Positions 49,024-57,686 are shown, counted from the first letter of the stretch. The stretch is DNA of 64,000 nt from Eggerthellaceae bacterium (GCA_015062605.1 SUUI01000001.1:62001-126000), one strand, 5' to 3'. Notes: generated by a model from the sequence alone, not told the origin. Made by a program: numbers and translations.

Positions 49024-49061
49024 GTAATGCCTTTGTAACGCACGTTAAACGCAATCGAAAC
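49024..49061 (-). promoter_or_regulatory. 11-bp periodic direct repeats upstream of asnB
   Basis: On the asnB strand: GTTTC, GTTTA, GTTAC, ATTAC at exact 11-bp steps (49061 down to 49024). Placed directly upstream of the -35, where an activator would contact RNA polymerase. The half-sites also read as GTAAC and GAAAC on the other strand, close to the GTNAC-N6-GAAAC GlnR consensus. Confidence 0.62.
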
Positions 49062-49077
49062 AATTCGTCTGAGATAT

Positions 49078-49108
49078 GGCGATGCGCACGTGTTACGTGC
49101 GCATCGCC
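49078..49108. repeat. Perfect 14-bp hairpin between asnB and yerC
   Basis: Arms 49078-49091 and 49095-49108 pair perfectly with a 3-base loop. A T5 run follows on the plus strand about 9 bases later, but no plus-strand gene lies upstream. On the minus strand it sits 32 bases after the yerC stop, without a T tract. Confidence 0.7.
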
Positions 49109-49140
49109 GATAACGTTTTTATTCTCGGATACTCGATTGG

Positions 49141-49428
49141 TTATTTCTTTTTGAGTACATCAAGTGCTGCGCGGTAACCGCCCGAACCATAGCCGAGGCA
49201 TTTCGAGACGCGTGCGATAGTGGTCGCGGATGCACCCGTTGCAGATTCGATGGCAGTATACGGATTGCCTTCATCGAGCAAACGTGCCACCGCAAGCCGC
49301 TGCGAAGTCTCGCGAATCTCACGAATCGTGAATAGATCCTCAAGAAGCGCGAAGATCTGATCTTCATCATCAAGCGATGCAAGAACCTTCAGCAGGTCAT
49401 CAACTTCCTTTGTTCTCAACTCTGCCAT
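49141..49428 (-). CDS. YerC/YecD-family TrpR-like DNA-binding protein
   Basis: 95 residues, all helical. The helix-turn-helix AVARLLDEGNPYTAIESATG, followed by ASATTIARVSKCLGYGSGGY, is the TrpR-superfamily motif in its YerC form. These are small dimeric repressor-like proteins with poorly known ligands. It lies 29 bases downstream of cimA in the same direction. A link to branched-chain or aromatic amino-acid control is a guess from the neighbour. Confidence 0.88.
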   Translation of the reverse strand: MAELRTKEVDDLLKVLASLDDEDQIFALLEDLFTIREIRETSQRLAVARLLDEGNPYTAIESATGASATTIARVSKCLGYGSGGYRAALDVLKKK

Positions 49429-49457
49429 TGCCTATCGCCTTCCACACCACGTAAGAC

Positions 49458-51062
49458 CTACACGCCTGCGCGTATCAAACCATATTCGATTGAATCAACC
49501 AGGGCGTTCCACGATGCCTCGAGAATGTTCTCGGAAACGCCGATCGTCCCCCAGCTTCCTTGGCTATCACGCGTCGTTATCGCAACACGCGTCGTTGCAC
49601 CCGTACCAACATTCTCGTCAAGAATGCGCACCTTGAAGTCCACAAGCTCCATGTCCGCGACCTGCGGATACGATTCAGTAATCGCCATGCGCAAGGCCGT
49701 GTCGAGCGCACCAACAGGACCAGCGCCCTCTCCTGTTGCCACGAAACGCTTATCGCCGACGTGGATTTTGATCGTTGCCTCGCTCATTGCGTCTTTCGCC
49801 CGGGCGCCTTGGTCTTCGTAGTCATCCACGATTACACGGAAGCTCTCAAGCGTGAAATGCGAGCTGTACTCCCCCAAATGCCATTGGATGAGCACGGCAA
49901 GCGAACCGTCTGCTGTTTCGTACGAATAGCCCGCTGCTTCGCGCTCCTTGATATCGGCGATGATGTCGTTGACCTTATCTGGATATGGCTCCAAATCGAT
50001 GCCTAGGGTTTTCGCCTTATGTATAAGCGACGCCTTGCCCGCCAACTCGCTGATCAGCACGCGCGCATGGTTTCCCACTTTGTTCGGGTCCGTATGCTCG
50101 TACGCATGCGGGAAACGTGCCTGAGCCGATGCATGCAGTCCGCCTTTATGCGCGAACGCGGAGGCGCCCGTATATGGATGATGGCTCGGAACCGCCATGT
50201 TGCAGGTTTCGGCAACGAAATGCGAGACTTTGGTTAATCGGCGAAGACGCTCGGGGCCTACGCATTCGTAGCCCATTTTGAGTTCGAGATTCGCGATGAC
50301 GGTTAAAAGGTCTGTATTACCGACGCGCTCTCCAACCCCGTTAATCGTGCCCTGAACGTGCGTAGCTCCAGCGGCAACGGCTGCCAACGTGTTGGCAACG
50401 GCGCATCCCGTGTCATTATGGCAATGGATGCCGAGGCGTATGTCGGGCAGAGCCGCAAGGGTCGCTTTCACGGTCTCAGAAATCTCATCGGGAAGCATAC
50501 CGCCATTGGTGTCGCACAATGCGATGCTCGTCGCACCTGCAAGTGCTGCTTCGCGCACGCATGCGAGCGCATATTCCGCATTTGCACGGAAACCATCGAA
50601 GAAGTGCTCCGCATCGAAGACGACAGTACGCCCCTGCTCACTAAGATAGCGAACAGAATCTCGGATCATCCTGAGGTTCTCCTCAAGCGTTGTCTGGAGC
50701 ACGCGCACAACCTGCTGATCCCAGGCTTTACCAACAATGGTCACAATGGGCGCGCCAGATGCAACCAAGTTTTGGAGCCCCTCATCCTCAGCCGCAGCAC
50801 AATCCTTCCTGCAGGTTGACCCGAAAGCAGCAATCCGAGCGTGCGTGAGCGGCAGTTCGCTGACGCGTTCGAAAAATGCGATATCCTTCGGATTCGATGC
50901 CGGAAAACCGCCTTCGATGACATCGATCCCGAACCTATCGAGCACCTCTACGACTCGGAGTTTGTCCTCAAGTGAAAGCGCAACGCCTTCACCTTGCTCG
51001 CCATCGCGAAGCGTTGAATCATATGTGATGATCTTTGTGATACGATCACCCTCCTCGATCAT
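49458..51062 (-). CDS. cimA: (R)-citramalate synthase
   Basis: Condenses pyruvate and acetyl-CoA to citramalate, a threonine-independent route to isoleucine. 534 residues, the length and pattern of the CimA/LeuA-like family. YDSTLRDGEQGEG at the N terminus, HCHNDTGCAVANTLAA (metal ligands, about 220) and NGVGERVGNTDL mark the HMGL-like TIM barrel; the C-terminal regulatory domain (about 400-530) carries GAGPVGALDTALR. Isopropylmalate or homocitrate synthase is possible, but the sequence around GEQGEGVALS fits CimA. Confidence 0.9.
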   Translation of the reverse strand: MIEEGDRITKIITYDSTLRDGEQGEGVALSLEDKLRVVEVLDRFGIDVIEGGFPASNPKDIAFFERVSELPLTHARIAAFGSTCRKDCAAAEDEGLQNLVASGAPIVTIVGKAWDQQVVRVLQTTLEENLRMIRDSVRYLSEQGRTVVFDAEHFFDGFRANAEYALACVREAALAGATSIALCDTNGGMLPDEISETVKATLAALPDIRLGIHCHNDTGCAVANTLAAVAAGATHVQGTINGVGERVGNTDLLTVIANLELKMGYECVGPERLRRLTKVSHFVAETCNMAVPSHHPYTGASAFAHKGGLHASAQARFPHAYEHTDPNKVGNHARVLISELAGKASLIHKAKTLGIDLEPYPDKVNDIIADIKEREAAGYSYETADGSLAVLIQWHLGEYSSHFTLESFRVIVDDYEDQGARAKDAMSEATIKIHVGDKRFVATGEGAGPVGALDTALRMAITESYPQVADMELVDFKVRILDENVGTGATTRVAITTRDSQGSWGTIGVSENILEASWNALVDSIEYGLIRAGV

Positions 51063-51190
51063 GCCTTGCTATGTGTTCAGAATATCCGCATTATTGTACT
51101 CTAATAGACTAAAGCGCGCACGAAAAAGAATATCTGGCACACATATGATGCAGTTCATCAGACGAAATCGCAACCAAGATGATTTCGGAA

Positions 51191-52066
51191 TCATTCCCTA
51201 ATCTCAGAAGGGGCTTTCCTCGGCATGCGCACGTTCATGATCACGATTCCAGCGAAGACGAGCACGATGCCGACCAAGTTCGTTAAACCGAACGGCTCCT
51301 GGAAGAACAATGCGCTCACTAATGTAGCAACAACCATCTCGATGGTTGCAAGGATGGATGCCGTCCCGTTTTCGATCCCTTCAAGACCCTTGGTGTAGAG
51401 CAAGTACGGAATCAAGCACGTTACTATGCCGAGAGCTACGAGCCAACCCGCAATGCCCGGCGTACTAATCAGACCTGGGATCTCTCCTGGATCGCATATG
51501 AATGCAAGTGTGACAACAGAGAAAAGAAATGTATAGAACGTCACGGTCAATGGCTTATAGCCGCGCTGGAACGCAAAACGGGAGAAGATGCTGTACAAAG
51601 CGTATCCCAGTCCCGAAATGATACCGTAGAGCAGTCCTTTCGTGGTGATGGTCAGAGAACCTAGGATCACGCCCGTCGTGCAAACCGCTCCGAAGATTAC
51701 GAGCGCTAGAGCGATGACCTTGGTGAGCGTGATGCGCTCTTTGAACAGAGGGGCCGAAAGCAGGATGACGAAAACCGGCGACGTGTACAAAAGCACCACC
51801 GCCATAGATAGGCTCATTTCCTGCATGGCGCTCATATACGCAAGACCGAACATAGTCAGGCTCAAAAGGCCGCTGCCGAGAAAGCACCATAGATCTTTGA
51901 GCTTGATCTTGAATGCAGCACGATTGAACACAAGCATGTAGAGCGCAAGCAAGATAAGCGGGATGAAACCGCGTATGAACATGATTTGGCTTTGCGTGAA
52001 ACCGGCTGGCGTGATGAAGCGATTGCACAAACCCGTCAGACCCCAGCAGATTCCTGCTAGGACCAC
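51191..52066 (-). CDS. EamA/DMT-family transporter
   Basis: About 291 residues, ten predicted membrane helices in two EamA repeats, the second ending in LFFQEPFGLTNLVGIVLVFAGI. Family members export amino acids or other metabolites. The GTG at 52066 is the first usable start, but the open frame and family similarity seem to reach about 9 codons further left (ending ...YSACVVLAG), and AAGGAG at 52099-52104 precedes that part. No ATG, GTG or TTG exists there; an ACG at 52091-52093 is the only near-cognate at good spacing. The true start is therefore uncertain. Confidence 0.85.
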   Translation of the reverse strand: MVLAGICWGLTGLCNRFITPAGFTQSQIMFIRGFIPLILLALYMLVFNRAAFKIKLKDLWCFLGSGLLSLTMFGLAYMSAMQEMSLSMAVVLLYTSPVFVILLSAPLFKERITLTKVIALALVIFGAVCTTGVILGSLTITTKGLLYGIISGLGYALYSIFSRFAFQRGYKPLTVTFYTFLFSVVTLAFICDPGEIPGLISTPGIAGWLVALGIVTCLIPYLLYTKGLEGIENGTASILATIEMVVATLVSALFFQEPFGLTNLVGIVLVFAGIVIMNVRMPRKAPSEIRE

Positions 52067-52130
52067 GCATGCGCTATATCCGAATCTGCCCGTAGACGCT
52101 CCTTACGAAAGCAAGCGCGGCAAAGCGCTC

Positions 52131-54263
52131 CTACACGTAGAAAAGCATGTTGTTATAGCTCGGGACAGGCCAGAGGTCGCGGCTCGTGATAATCTCCATC
52201 GCATCAACGCCTGCACGAAGCTCTTCCATCGCAGGAATCACCGTCTCGGCATTGAAGTCGGCTTTCGCCTGCTCGTCTGCCAAACTATCAACCTTGTCGC
52301 ATGCCGCCTCAAGCGCATGCAGCGCCTCGGTGATTCGGCGAACGCCTGCCAGCAGCTGCTTGAGCACCTCTTCCTGTACATCCGTATCAGCACCAACCAG
52401 CGCGTCCTTGCATGCGTTGATCTCATTCGCGAGCTCGCCCGCATACTTATTGATGGCAGGAAGGAACGTGCGACGTACCATGCGTTTCATCACACGGGTT
52501 TCGATGTGAATGAGCTTGTTGTACTTTTCGAGCTTGACCTCATAACGGCTGCGCAGTTCGACATCCGAAAGCACGCCCATTTCTGCAAACAACGCGATGC
52601 TGTCGTCTCTGATCATGCACGGCAGAGCTGACGCGGTTGTACGGTTGTTGGCCAGACCGCGACGTTCTGCCTCCTCAGCCCATTCTTGAGAATAGCCATC
52701 ACCATTGAAGATAATGCGTTTGTGATCGACCAGCACACGCTTGAGATATGCGTATGCCGCATCAGAGAAGCCAGATGCGCGCGTCTCGTCTTCTGAATCA
52801 CCCTTGGGAATCTCGCAGAATCCTTCTGCTTCCATGGCATCGACGAAATCTTTGAGGGATTTTGCGACTACGGTGTTGAGCACCATGTTCGCATCGGCCA
52901 GATTCACTTCGGAACCGGGCATGCGGAATTCGAATTTGTTTCCCGTGAACGCAAAGGGGCTCGTGCGATTGCGATCAGCAGAGTCTTTAAGCACATCGGG
53001 AAGCGTTACGACACCCAAATCGAGCGCGCTGGTCTCGGCGTTCTCATATGAGGTGTCCTTGATCAGAGAATCAACGATTGCATCGAGCTCATCGCCCAAA
53101 AAGATGGAGACTATGGCCGGAGGGGCCTCGTTGGCGCCCAATCGATGATCGTTGCCCGCAGAGGCAACAGACATGCGAAGAAGCTCCTGATACGTATCGA
53201 CCGCTTCGATCGTAGCGACAAGGAACACAAGGAAACGCAGATTATCAATAGGATCATCGCCTGGGTCGAGCAGGTTCTTGCCATCAGCGGAAATCGACCA
53301 GTTGTTATGCTTACCCGAACCGTTAATTCCCTCGAACGGTTTCTCATGGAGCAAGCACACCAAACCGTAATGCGAAGCCAAAAGGCGCATTTTCTCCATG
53401 GTGAGCAGGTTCTCGTCCACTGCGCGATTCGCGTTAGTGTAAATCGGCGCAAGCTCATGCTGCGCAGGGGCGACTTCGTTGTGCTTCGTCCGTGCGGAAA
53501 TGCCGAGGGACCATAGCTCGTTATCGAGTTCTTTCATGAACTCGTTCACCGTCGGGCGAATCGCCCCAAAATAATGCTCCTCGAGTTCTTGACCCTTACA
53601 CGGCGCATAACCGAACAGCGTACGGCCCGTGAGAACCAAGTCTTCACGACGCGCATACTCCACTTCGGGAATCAGGAAGAACTCCTGCTCGGACCCAACA
53701 GAGACGCTTACGCGCTTCGGATGCTCCCCGAAAAGGGCAAGTGTGCGCTTGACTTGCGTTTCGATGGCATTCATCGAACGCAGAAGCGGCGTCTTCTTGT
53801 CGAGCGCCTCACCTGTATAGCTGCAGAATGCCGTGGGAATGCACAGCACTTCGTCTTTGATGAATGCGTAGCTCGTCGGATCCCATGCCGTGTATCCGCG
53901 CGCTTCGAACGTTGCGCGCAAACCACCCGATGGAAAGCTCGACGCATCAGGCTCGCTTTGGATGAGCTCTTTGCCCGAGAAGCTCATAATGGCACGCCCG
54001 TCGGGGCACGGATCGAGGAAGCTGTCGTGCTTCTCGCTTGTTACACCCGAAAGCGGCTGGAACCAATGTGTGAAGTGCGTCGCACCTTTCTCGATAGCCC
54101 ACTCCTTCATGGCATGCGCCACGACATTCGCTACCTCGATGTCAAGCGGCTGGCCTTCCTTGATGGTCTTGAGCAGAATCTTATACGTCGCAGATGGAAG
54201 ACGCTCTTGCATCGTATGCTCATTGAACACCATAGAGCCGTAGATCTCGGAAACCTTAGCCAT
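52131..54263 (-). CDS. glnA: Glutamine synthetase type III (copy 2)
   Basis: Second GSIII, about 710 residues from ATG 54263. It shares with copy 1 long identical blocks, including HWFQPLSGVTSEKHD, GYTAWDPTSYAF, LGANEAPPA and NRTSPFAFTGNKFEFR. It differs by an insert near residue 475 (EIPKGDSEDETRASG) and a different C-terminal helix. All GSIII catalytic motifs are intact, so both copies should be active. The upstream region lacks the clear periodic repeats seen at copy 1, which suggests different regulation. The EamA transporter follows by 64 bases. Confidence 0.96.
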   Translation of the reverse strand: MAKVSEIYGSMVFNEHTMQERLPSATYKILLKTIKEGQPLDIEVANVVAHAMKEWAIEKGATHFTHWFQPLSGVTSEKHDSFLDPCPDGRAIMSFSGKELIQSEPDASSFPSGGLRATFEARGYTAWDPTSYAFIKDEVLCIPTAFCSYTGEALDKKTPLLRSMNAIETQVKRTLALFGEHPKRVSVSVGSEQEFFLIPEVEYARREDLVLTGRTLFGYAPCKGQELEEHYFGAIRPTVNEFMKELDNELWSLGISARTKHNEVAPAQHELAPIYTNANRAVDENLLTMEKMRLLASHYGLVCLLHEKPFEGINGSGKHNNWSISADGKNLLDPGDDPIDNLRFLVFLVATIEAVDTYQELLRMSVASAGNDHRLGANEAPPAIVSIFLGDELDAIVDSLIKDTSYENAETSALDLGVVTLPDVLKDSADRNRTSPFAFTGNKFEFRMPGSEVNLADANMVLNTVVAKSLKDFVDAMEAEGFCEIPKGDSEDETRASGFSDAAYAYLKRVLVDHKRIIFNGDGYSQEWAEEAERRGLANNRTTASALPCMIRDDSIALFAEMGVLSDVELRSRYEVKLEKYNKLIHIETRVMKRMVRRTFLPAINKYAGELANEINACKDALVGADTDVQEEVLKQLLAGVRRITEALHALEAACDKVDSLADEQAKADFNAETVIPAMEELRAGVDAMEIITSRDLWPVPSYNNMLFYV

Positions 54264-54325
54264 CGTTTGCCCTTCTTCAGACGAACTAACACAATGCAGG
54301 TTCAGCATGCATAATGAAAAACCTT

Positions 54326-54394
54326 GCGTATTGCGTATATTGGCATGTCACACGCATATTTTTCGCCACAACTCGAAATACGCAGACGATACGC
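54326..54394. repeat. GCGTAT/ATACGC repeat cluster upstream of glnA2
   Basis: GCGTAT at 54326 and 54333, and its complement ATACGC at 54378 and 54389 (11-bp step). Two direct pairs face each other across an AT-rich centre, about 63 bases upstream of the glnA2 ATG. Possibly an operator for glnA2; the sequence differs from the GTT-type boxes. Confidence 0.4.
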
Positions 54395-54430
54395 ATGTGG
54401 ACGGCTGCCGTTCGGTTATTCGGGTGGGGT

Positions 54431-54973
54431 TTACCAATCTTGCGAATTATGTTCAAGAGAGACGCTATGAAGGGCGGTATAGACGGGACGTTTCCCCGAT
54501 AGGTCGGAGCGAAACAGCGTTATACGCGAGATGATTCCCTTTGCCTGGCAGCAAGAGGGAAGCATGCCGCTTGAAAGATCGGCGGCACGCATCAGCGTTA
54601 TATGGGAACGAAACGGCTTGTCATCGAACTCGAAGCCAATGCGCTTAAGTTGCGAGCGCACATCGGCTGCAAGGGAGGCGAAGGGAGCTTGATCTTTAAA
54701 ACCCTGCCACAGTGTTGCTTTTGTACGTTTTCCAAAGCAGCCAAGCTCGCCAAGCTGGGCAGGAAATGCTCGATGCGAAACGCATGCACGATCGAGCGCG
54801 TCTTGCAACTCAGGAACACGATTACCCGGTACTTCGCCTAAAAACGCCAACGTGACATGGAAAGAATCACTTGCAACGAACCTTCCGTGCACGCAATCAC
54901 GCAAGACCCCGGATGTCTCCGCAAGCGCCTCCCGTATAGGATCAGGTAATTCTGCAGCAATAAAAAGCCTCAT
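54431..54973 (-). CDS. thpR: RNA 2',3'-cyclic phosphodiesterase (LigT/ThpR)
   Basis: 180-residue 2H phosphoesterase. Both HxTx motifs are visible: HVTLAFLGEVP near residue 39 and HITLMRA near 122; the N terminus MRLFIAAELPD is typical. Family enzymes open 2',3'-cyclic phosphate ends of RNA. The start lies only 15-20 bases beyond the terminator of the tRNA genes, so expression may depend on read-through or on a promoter inside the tRNA region. Confidence 0.92.
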   Translation of the reverse strand: MRLFIAAELPDPIREALAETSGVLRDCVHGRFVASDSFHVTLAFLGEVPGNRVPELQDALDRACVSHRAFPAQLGELGCFGKRTKATLWQGFKDQAPFASLAADVRSQLKRIGFEFDDKPFRSHITLMRAADLSSGMLPSCCQAKGIISRITLFRSDLSGKRPVYTALHSVSLEHNSQDW

Positions 54974-54990
54974 ATAGGCATCCTAGCATA

Positions 54991-55015
54991 AAAGAAAACC
55001 GCCCCTTAGGGCGGT
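54991..55015 (-). terminator. Terminator of the tRNA-Lys/tRNA-Gln unit
   Basis: Stem ACCGCCC (54998-55004) with GGGCGGT (55009-55015), tetraloop, followed on the minus strand by TTTCTTT. It lies 8 bases beyond the tRNA-Gln CCA end. Confidence 0.9.
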
Positions 55016-55023
55016 AAGTGTTT

Positions 55024-55097
55024 TGGCTGGCCCACCAGGATTCGAACCTAGATAGCTGGCACCAAAAACCAGAGTCCTGCCGTTGGACGATGGGCCA
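55024..55097 (-). tRNA. tRNA-Gln (anticodon TTG)
   Basis: 74 bases including an encoded CCA. The 7-bp acceptor stem TGGCCCA/TGGGCCA, the T-loop GGTTCGAATCC and the anticodon loop TTTTGGT (anticodon TTG) are all visible on the minus strand. It reads CAA and, by wobble, CAG codons. Confidence 0.95.
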
Positions 55098-55115
55098 TCA
55101 TTCGCGCGCGAAAAG

Positions 55116-55191
55116 TGGTGGGCCGTGAGGGAATCGAACCCTCGACCTTGGGATTAAAAGTCCCCTGCTCTGCCAACTGAGCTAACAGCCC
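55116..55191 (-). tRNA. tRNA-Lys (anticodon TTT)
   Basis: 76 bases with encoded CCA. It starts GGGCTGT, which pairs with ACGGCCC; TAGCTCAGTTGG forms the D arm, CTTTTAA the anticodon loop and GGGTTCGATTCCC the T arm. Transcribed with tRNA-Gln, 18 bases apart. Confidence 0.96.
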
Positions 55192-55384
55192 ACTTCGCCG
55201 AAGCGCAATTGTTTATTGTAACGGTGCCCCGCATGAAGGTCAAGGAACGACTGCGTGACTCCAAGGTTTCGGATTGCCCTTCACACACGGCAAAGCACAT
55301 GTGATACACTCGATTCAAGCACCACCATGCACTTCCCTTGTTCGAAATCTGACAGTCCATCCCGCTAGTTCGAAGGAGCCGCTC

Positions 55385-56485
55385 ATGGATATCAAAGCCG
55401 CCGTTGTCAATGAGTTCGGTGCACCACTAAGCATCGAGACCATCCAATTAGCTGATCCAAAACCAGACGAGATCCTCGTCAAAATGGTGGCATCCGGCAT
55501 TTGCCACACTGATGAGGCAGGCCGCATGGGAGTTATCCCGTTCATGTCGCGCATGAATTACGTCCTCGGACATGAAGGCGCAGGCATCGTCGAAGCAGTC
55601 GGAAGCAACGTAACAGAGTTCGTCCCAGGCGATCACGTTGCGATTTCGTATCCATTCTGCGGTGAATGCAAACCGTGCAAAGACAATAAACCGTATGCTT
55701 GCGAGCTTTCTAAGAAGCTCAGCTTCGGCGGGTATATGCCGGATGGAACCACGCGCTTAACACGTGAGACTGCTGACGGAGTGCAGGAAATCGGTATGTT
55801 CTTCGCTCAGGCATCGTTTGCAAGCCACGTGGTGGTCGAGGCGAAGTCTGCCGCAAAGATCGACCCCGACTTCGACTTGACCCTTGCCGGTCCTCTGGGT
55901 TGCGGTCTGCAAACCGGGGCAGGCATCGTACTGAATTGCCTGAAGCTGACCCCCGGCCAATCGTTCGTCGTTTTCGGCTGCGGCGCAGTCGGCATGGCCG
56001 CCATCATGGCCGCAAAGATCTGCGGTTGCAACCCCATCATTGCCGTCGACATCAAGGACAAGAGCCTCGAGCTCGCCCCCGAGCTCGGCGCAACGCATGT
56101 CATCGATAGCAGGAACGTCGACGATCTTGTGGCAGCTGTTCGAGAAATCGTCCCGACCGGTGTTGATGCCGCACTCGACACCAGCGGTGTGGAATTCCTG
56201 ATTCGAGCTGCGCTGGGTTCCTGCAATTATTTGGGCAAAGTCGTCGTCGCAGGTGCTTGCAAGCTCGAACTCAACCTGACGACCGACCTCGGTGCAAAGA
56301 GCCTGATCGGCGTGAGCGAGGGCTATTCGGTTCCCAAGGAGTTCATCCCGCAGCTCATTGAATACCACAAGCAGGGGCTCTTCCCCATCGAGAAGATCAT
56401 CACGACCTTCCCATTTGAGAACGTCAACGAAGCGCTCGAAGCATTGCATAGGCCCGACGTCATCAAAGCCGTTCTCGTGATGTAA
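55385..56485 (+). CDS. Zinc-dependent alcohol dehydrogenase (aryl/class III-like MDR)
   Basis: Medium-chain NAD(P)-dependent dehydrogenase of 366 residues. Catalytic zinc ligands: Cys in GICHTDEAGR (about 38) and His-Glu in LGHEGAGIVE (about 60). Four structural-zinc cysteines are in CGECKPCKDNKPYAC (about 92-106). The Rossmann loop is FGCGAVGMAA (about 200), and the following DIK in VDIKDKS indicates NAD over NADP. Similar to benzyl-alcohol dehydrogenases. ATG 55385 with AAGGAG 6 bases upstream. It is a single-gene unit with its own terminator; substrate unknown. Confidence 0.9.
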   Translation: MDIKAAVVNEFGAPLSIETIQLADPKPDEILVKMVASGICHTDEAGRMGVIPFMSRMNYVLGHEGAGIVEAVGSNVTEFVPGDHVAISYPFCGECKPCKDNKPYACELSKKLSFGGYMPDGTTRLTRETADGVQEIGMFFAQASFASHVVVEAKSAAKIDPDFDLTLAGPLGCGLQTGAGIVLNCLKLTPGQSFVVFGCGAVGMAAIMAAKICGCNPIIAVDIKDKSLELAPELGATHVIDSRNVDDLVAAVREIVPTGVDAALDTSGVEFLIRAALGSCNYLGKVVVAGACKLELNLTTDLGAKSLIGVSEGYSVPKEFIPQLIEYHKQGLFPIEKIITTFPFENVNEALEALHRPDVIKAVLVM

Positions 56486-56580
56486 CGCCTGCTTTCGCAC
56501 TGTGGTAGCGGCTTAACCTCCGCGCAGCTCACGGTACGCCTTCGCAAAACTACCGCGCAAACGAGATCATGCGAATCGAA

Positions 56581-56618
56581 AGAAAAAGGCAGCTGCCCAT
56601 TGGCGGCTGCCTTTCTCG
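56581..56618. terminator. Bidirectional terminator between the alcohol dehydrogenase and transporter genes
   Basis: 11-bp stem (56587-56597 with 56602-56612, one G-T pair, loop CATT). T-rich on both sides: TTTCTCG on the plus strand, TTTTTCT on the minus strand. It serves both convergent genes. Confidence 0.92.
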
Positions 56619-56633
56619 TTGCATAAGAATAGT

Positions 56634-57686
56634 TTAGAACGTGATGCCAAACACCATAACCGCAAGACCACAGATGACACCAGCAACATACAGACCGGCG
56701 ATGATAGCTGCATTCTGCTTCTGATGGCGATTTGTACGCACGAGAACGAGCAGGCCGACACCGGCAGCAACCAGAAGACCCGCCATCATCGCGCCCGCAC
56801 CGAGCACGCCTTCGATGTACAGCTGCGCAATCAAAACGCTTGCTGCGCAGTTCGGAATCAGGCCGACCAGCGCACTTGCGAACACAGATGCAATCGGATT
56901 CGCACCGACGAATGCCGCAAGCGTCTCGGCTCCCACGAACTCGAGCACAATGTTCAAAACCAGTGTGATGACGAAGAGGAACAACGTGATTTGCAACGTG
57001 TGCTTCACCGCGCTCATCAGAATCGATCCCCCGCCGTGCTCATGGTGCACGTGCGCATGGTGATGTTCGTGGACATCGGTGTAGCCCGCCTCGTACTCAT
57101 GACCGCACGCACACACATCGCCCGCATGCTCGTGTTTCTCAAGGTCTTCGACGGCATTGAGCGTGTGGTGGCATTTCTCGCAATCGATCTCGCAACCGGC
57201 ACAGCGTTCATCACAATGGCAGCCTGCAATCTCGCACAATTCACCGATGGCTATTGACGGCTGCGACTTGCGAACAAGGCGAATGCCCAGATCGACAAGA
57301 AATCCCAGAATCATGCCCAGGACGACCTTCGTGCCGAGGATCGAGAGAATCGTATCGATCGGAACCTGTTCGGCGATGAATATCGGCAGCATCTCATCGG
57401 ATGTGGAAAGGAAGACTGCGAACAACGTTCCCAATGTGATGACACGACCCGCATAGAACGTGGCGGCTGCAGCAGAGAAACCGCATTGCGGCACGACGCC
57501 GAGCAGTGCGCCGACAATCGGTCCAGCAGACCCCGCTTTGCGGATAGCCTGTTTGGATGCATCGGACGTCTTATGCTCAATCCACTCCATGATGATATAC
57601 GTAACCAGCAAAAACGGAATGACGAGCAGCGTATCCTTCACCGCATCGATCAGAACGTCAAGCAGTATGTCCATCATAGATTCCAT
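56634..57686 (-). CDS. Putative heavy-metal/manganese exporter with Cys/His-rich loop
   Basis: 350 residues, about eight to ten membrane helices in two halves related by sequence (VPQCGFSAAAATFYAGRVITLGTL near 65 and IPNCAASVLIAQLYIEGVLGAG near 275). This is the ArsP_2-type putative 10-TM metal exporter family, variously called arsenic efflux protein or putative manganese transporter. The hydrophilic loop at about 150-225 is packed with ligands: CEIAGCHCDERCAGCEIDC, then CACGH and the His-rich HEHHHAHVHHEHGGG. Such a loop strongly suggests metal capture or sensing. Substrate unproven. It follows the AGCS gene but is separated from it by a terminator. Confidence 0.82.
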   Translation of the reverse strand: MESMMDILLDVLIDAVKDTLLVIPFLLVTYIIMEWIEHKTSDASKQAIRKAGSAGPIVGALLGVVPQCGFSAAAATFYAGRVITLGTLFAVFLSTSDEMLPIFIAEQVPIDTILSILGTKVVLGMILGFLVDLGIRLVRKSQPSIAIGELCEIAGCHCDERCAGCEIDCEKCHHTLNAVEDLEKHEHAGDVCACGHEYEAGYTDVHEHHHAHVHHEHGGGSILMSAVKHTLQITLFLFVITLVLNIVLEFVGAETLAAFVGANPIASVFASALVGLIPNCAASVLIAQLYIEGVLGAGAMMAGLLVAAGVGLLVLVRTNRHQKQNAAIIAGLYVAGVICGLAVMVFGITF

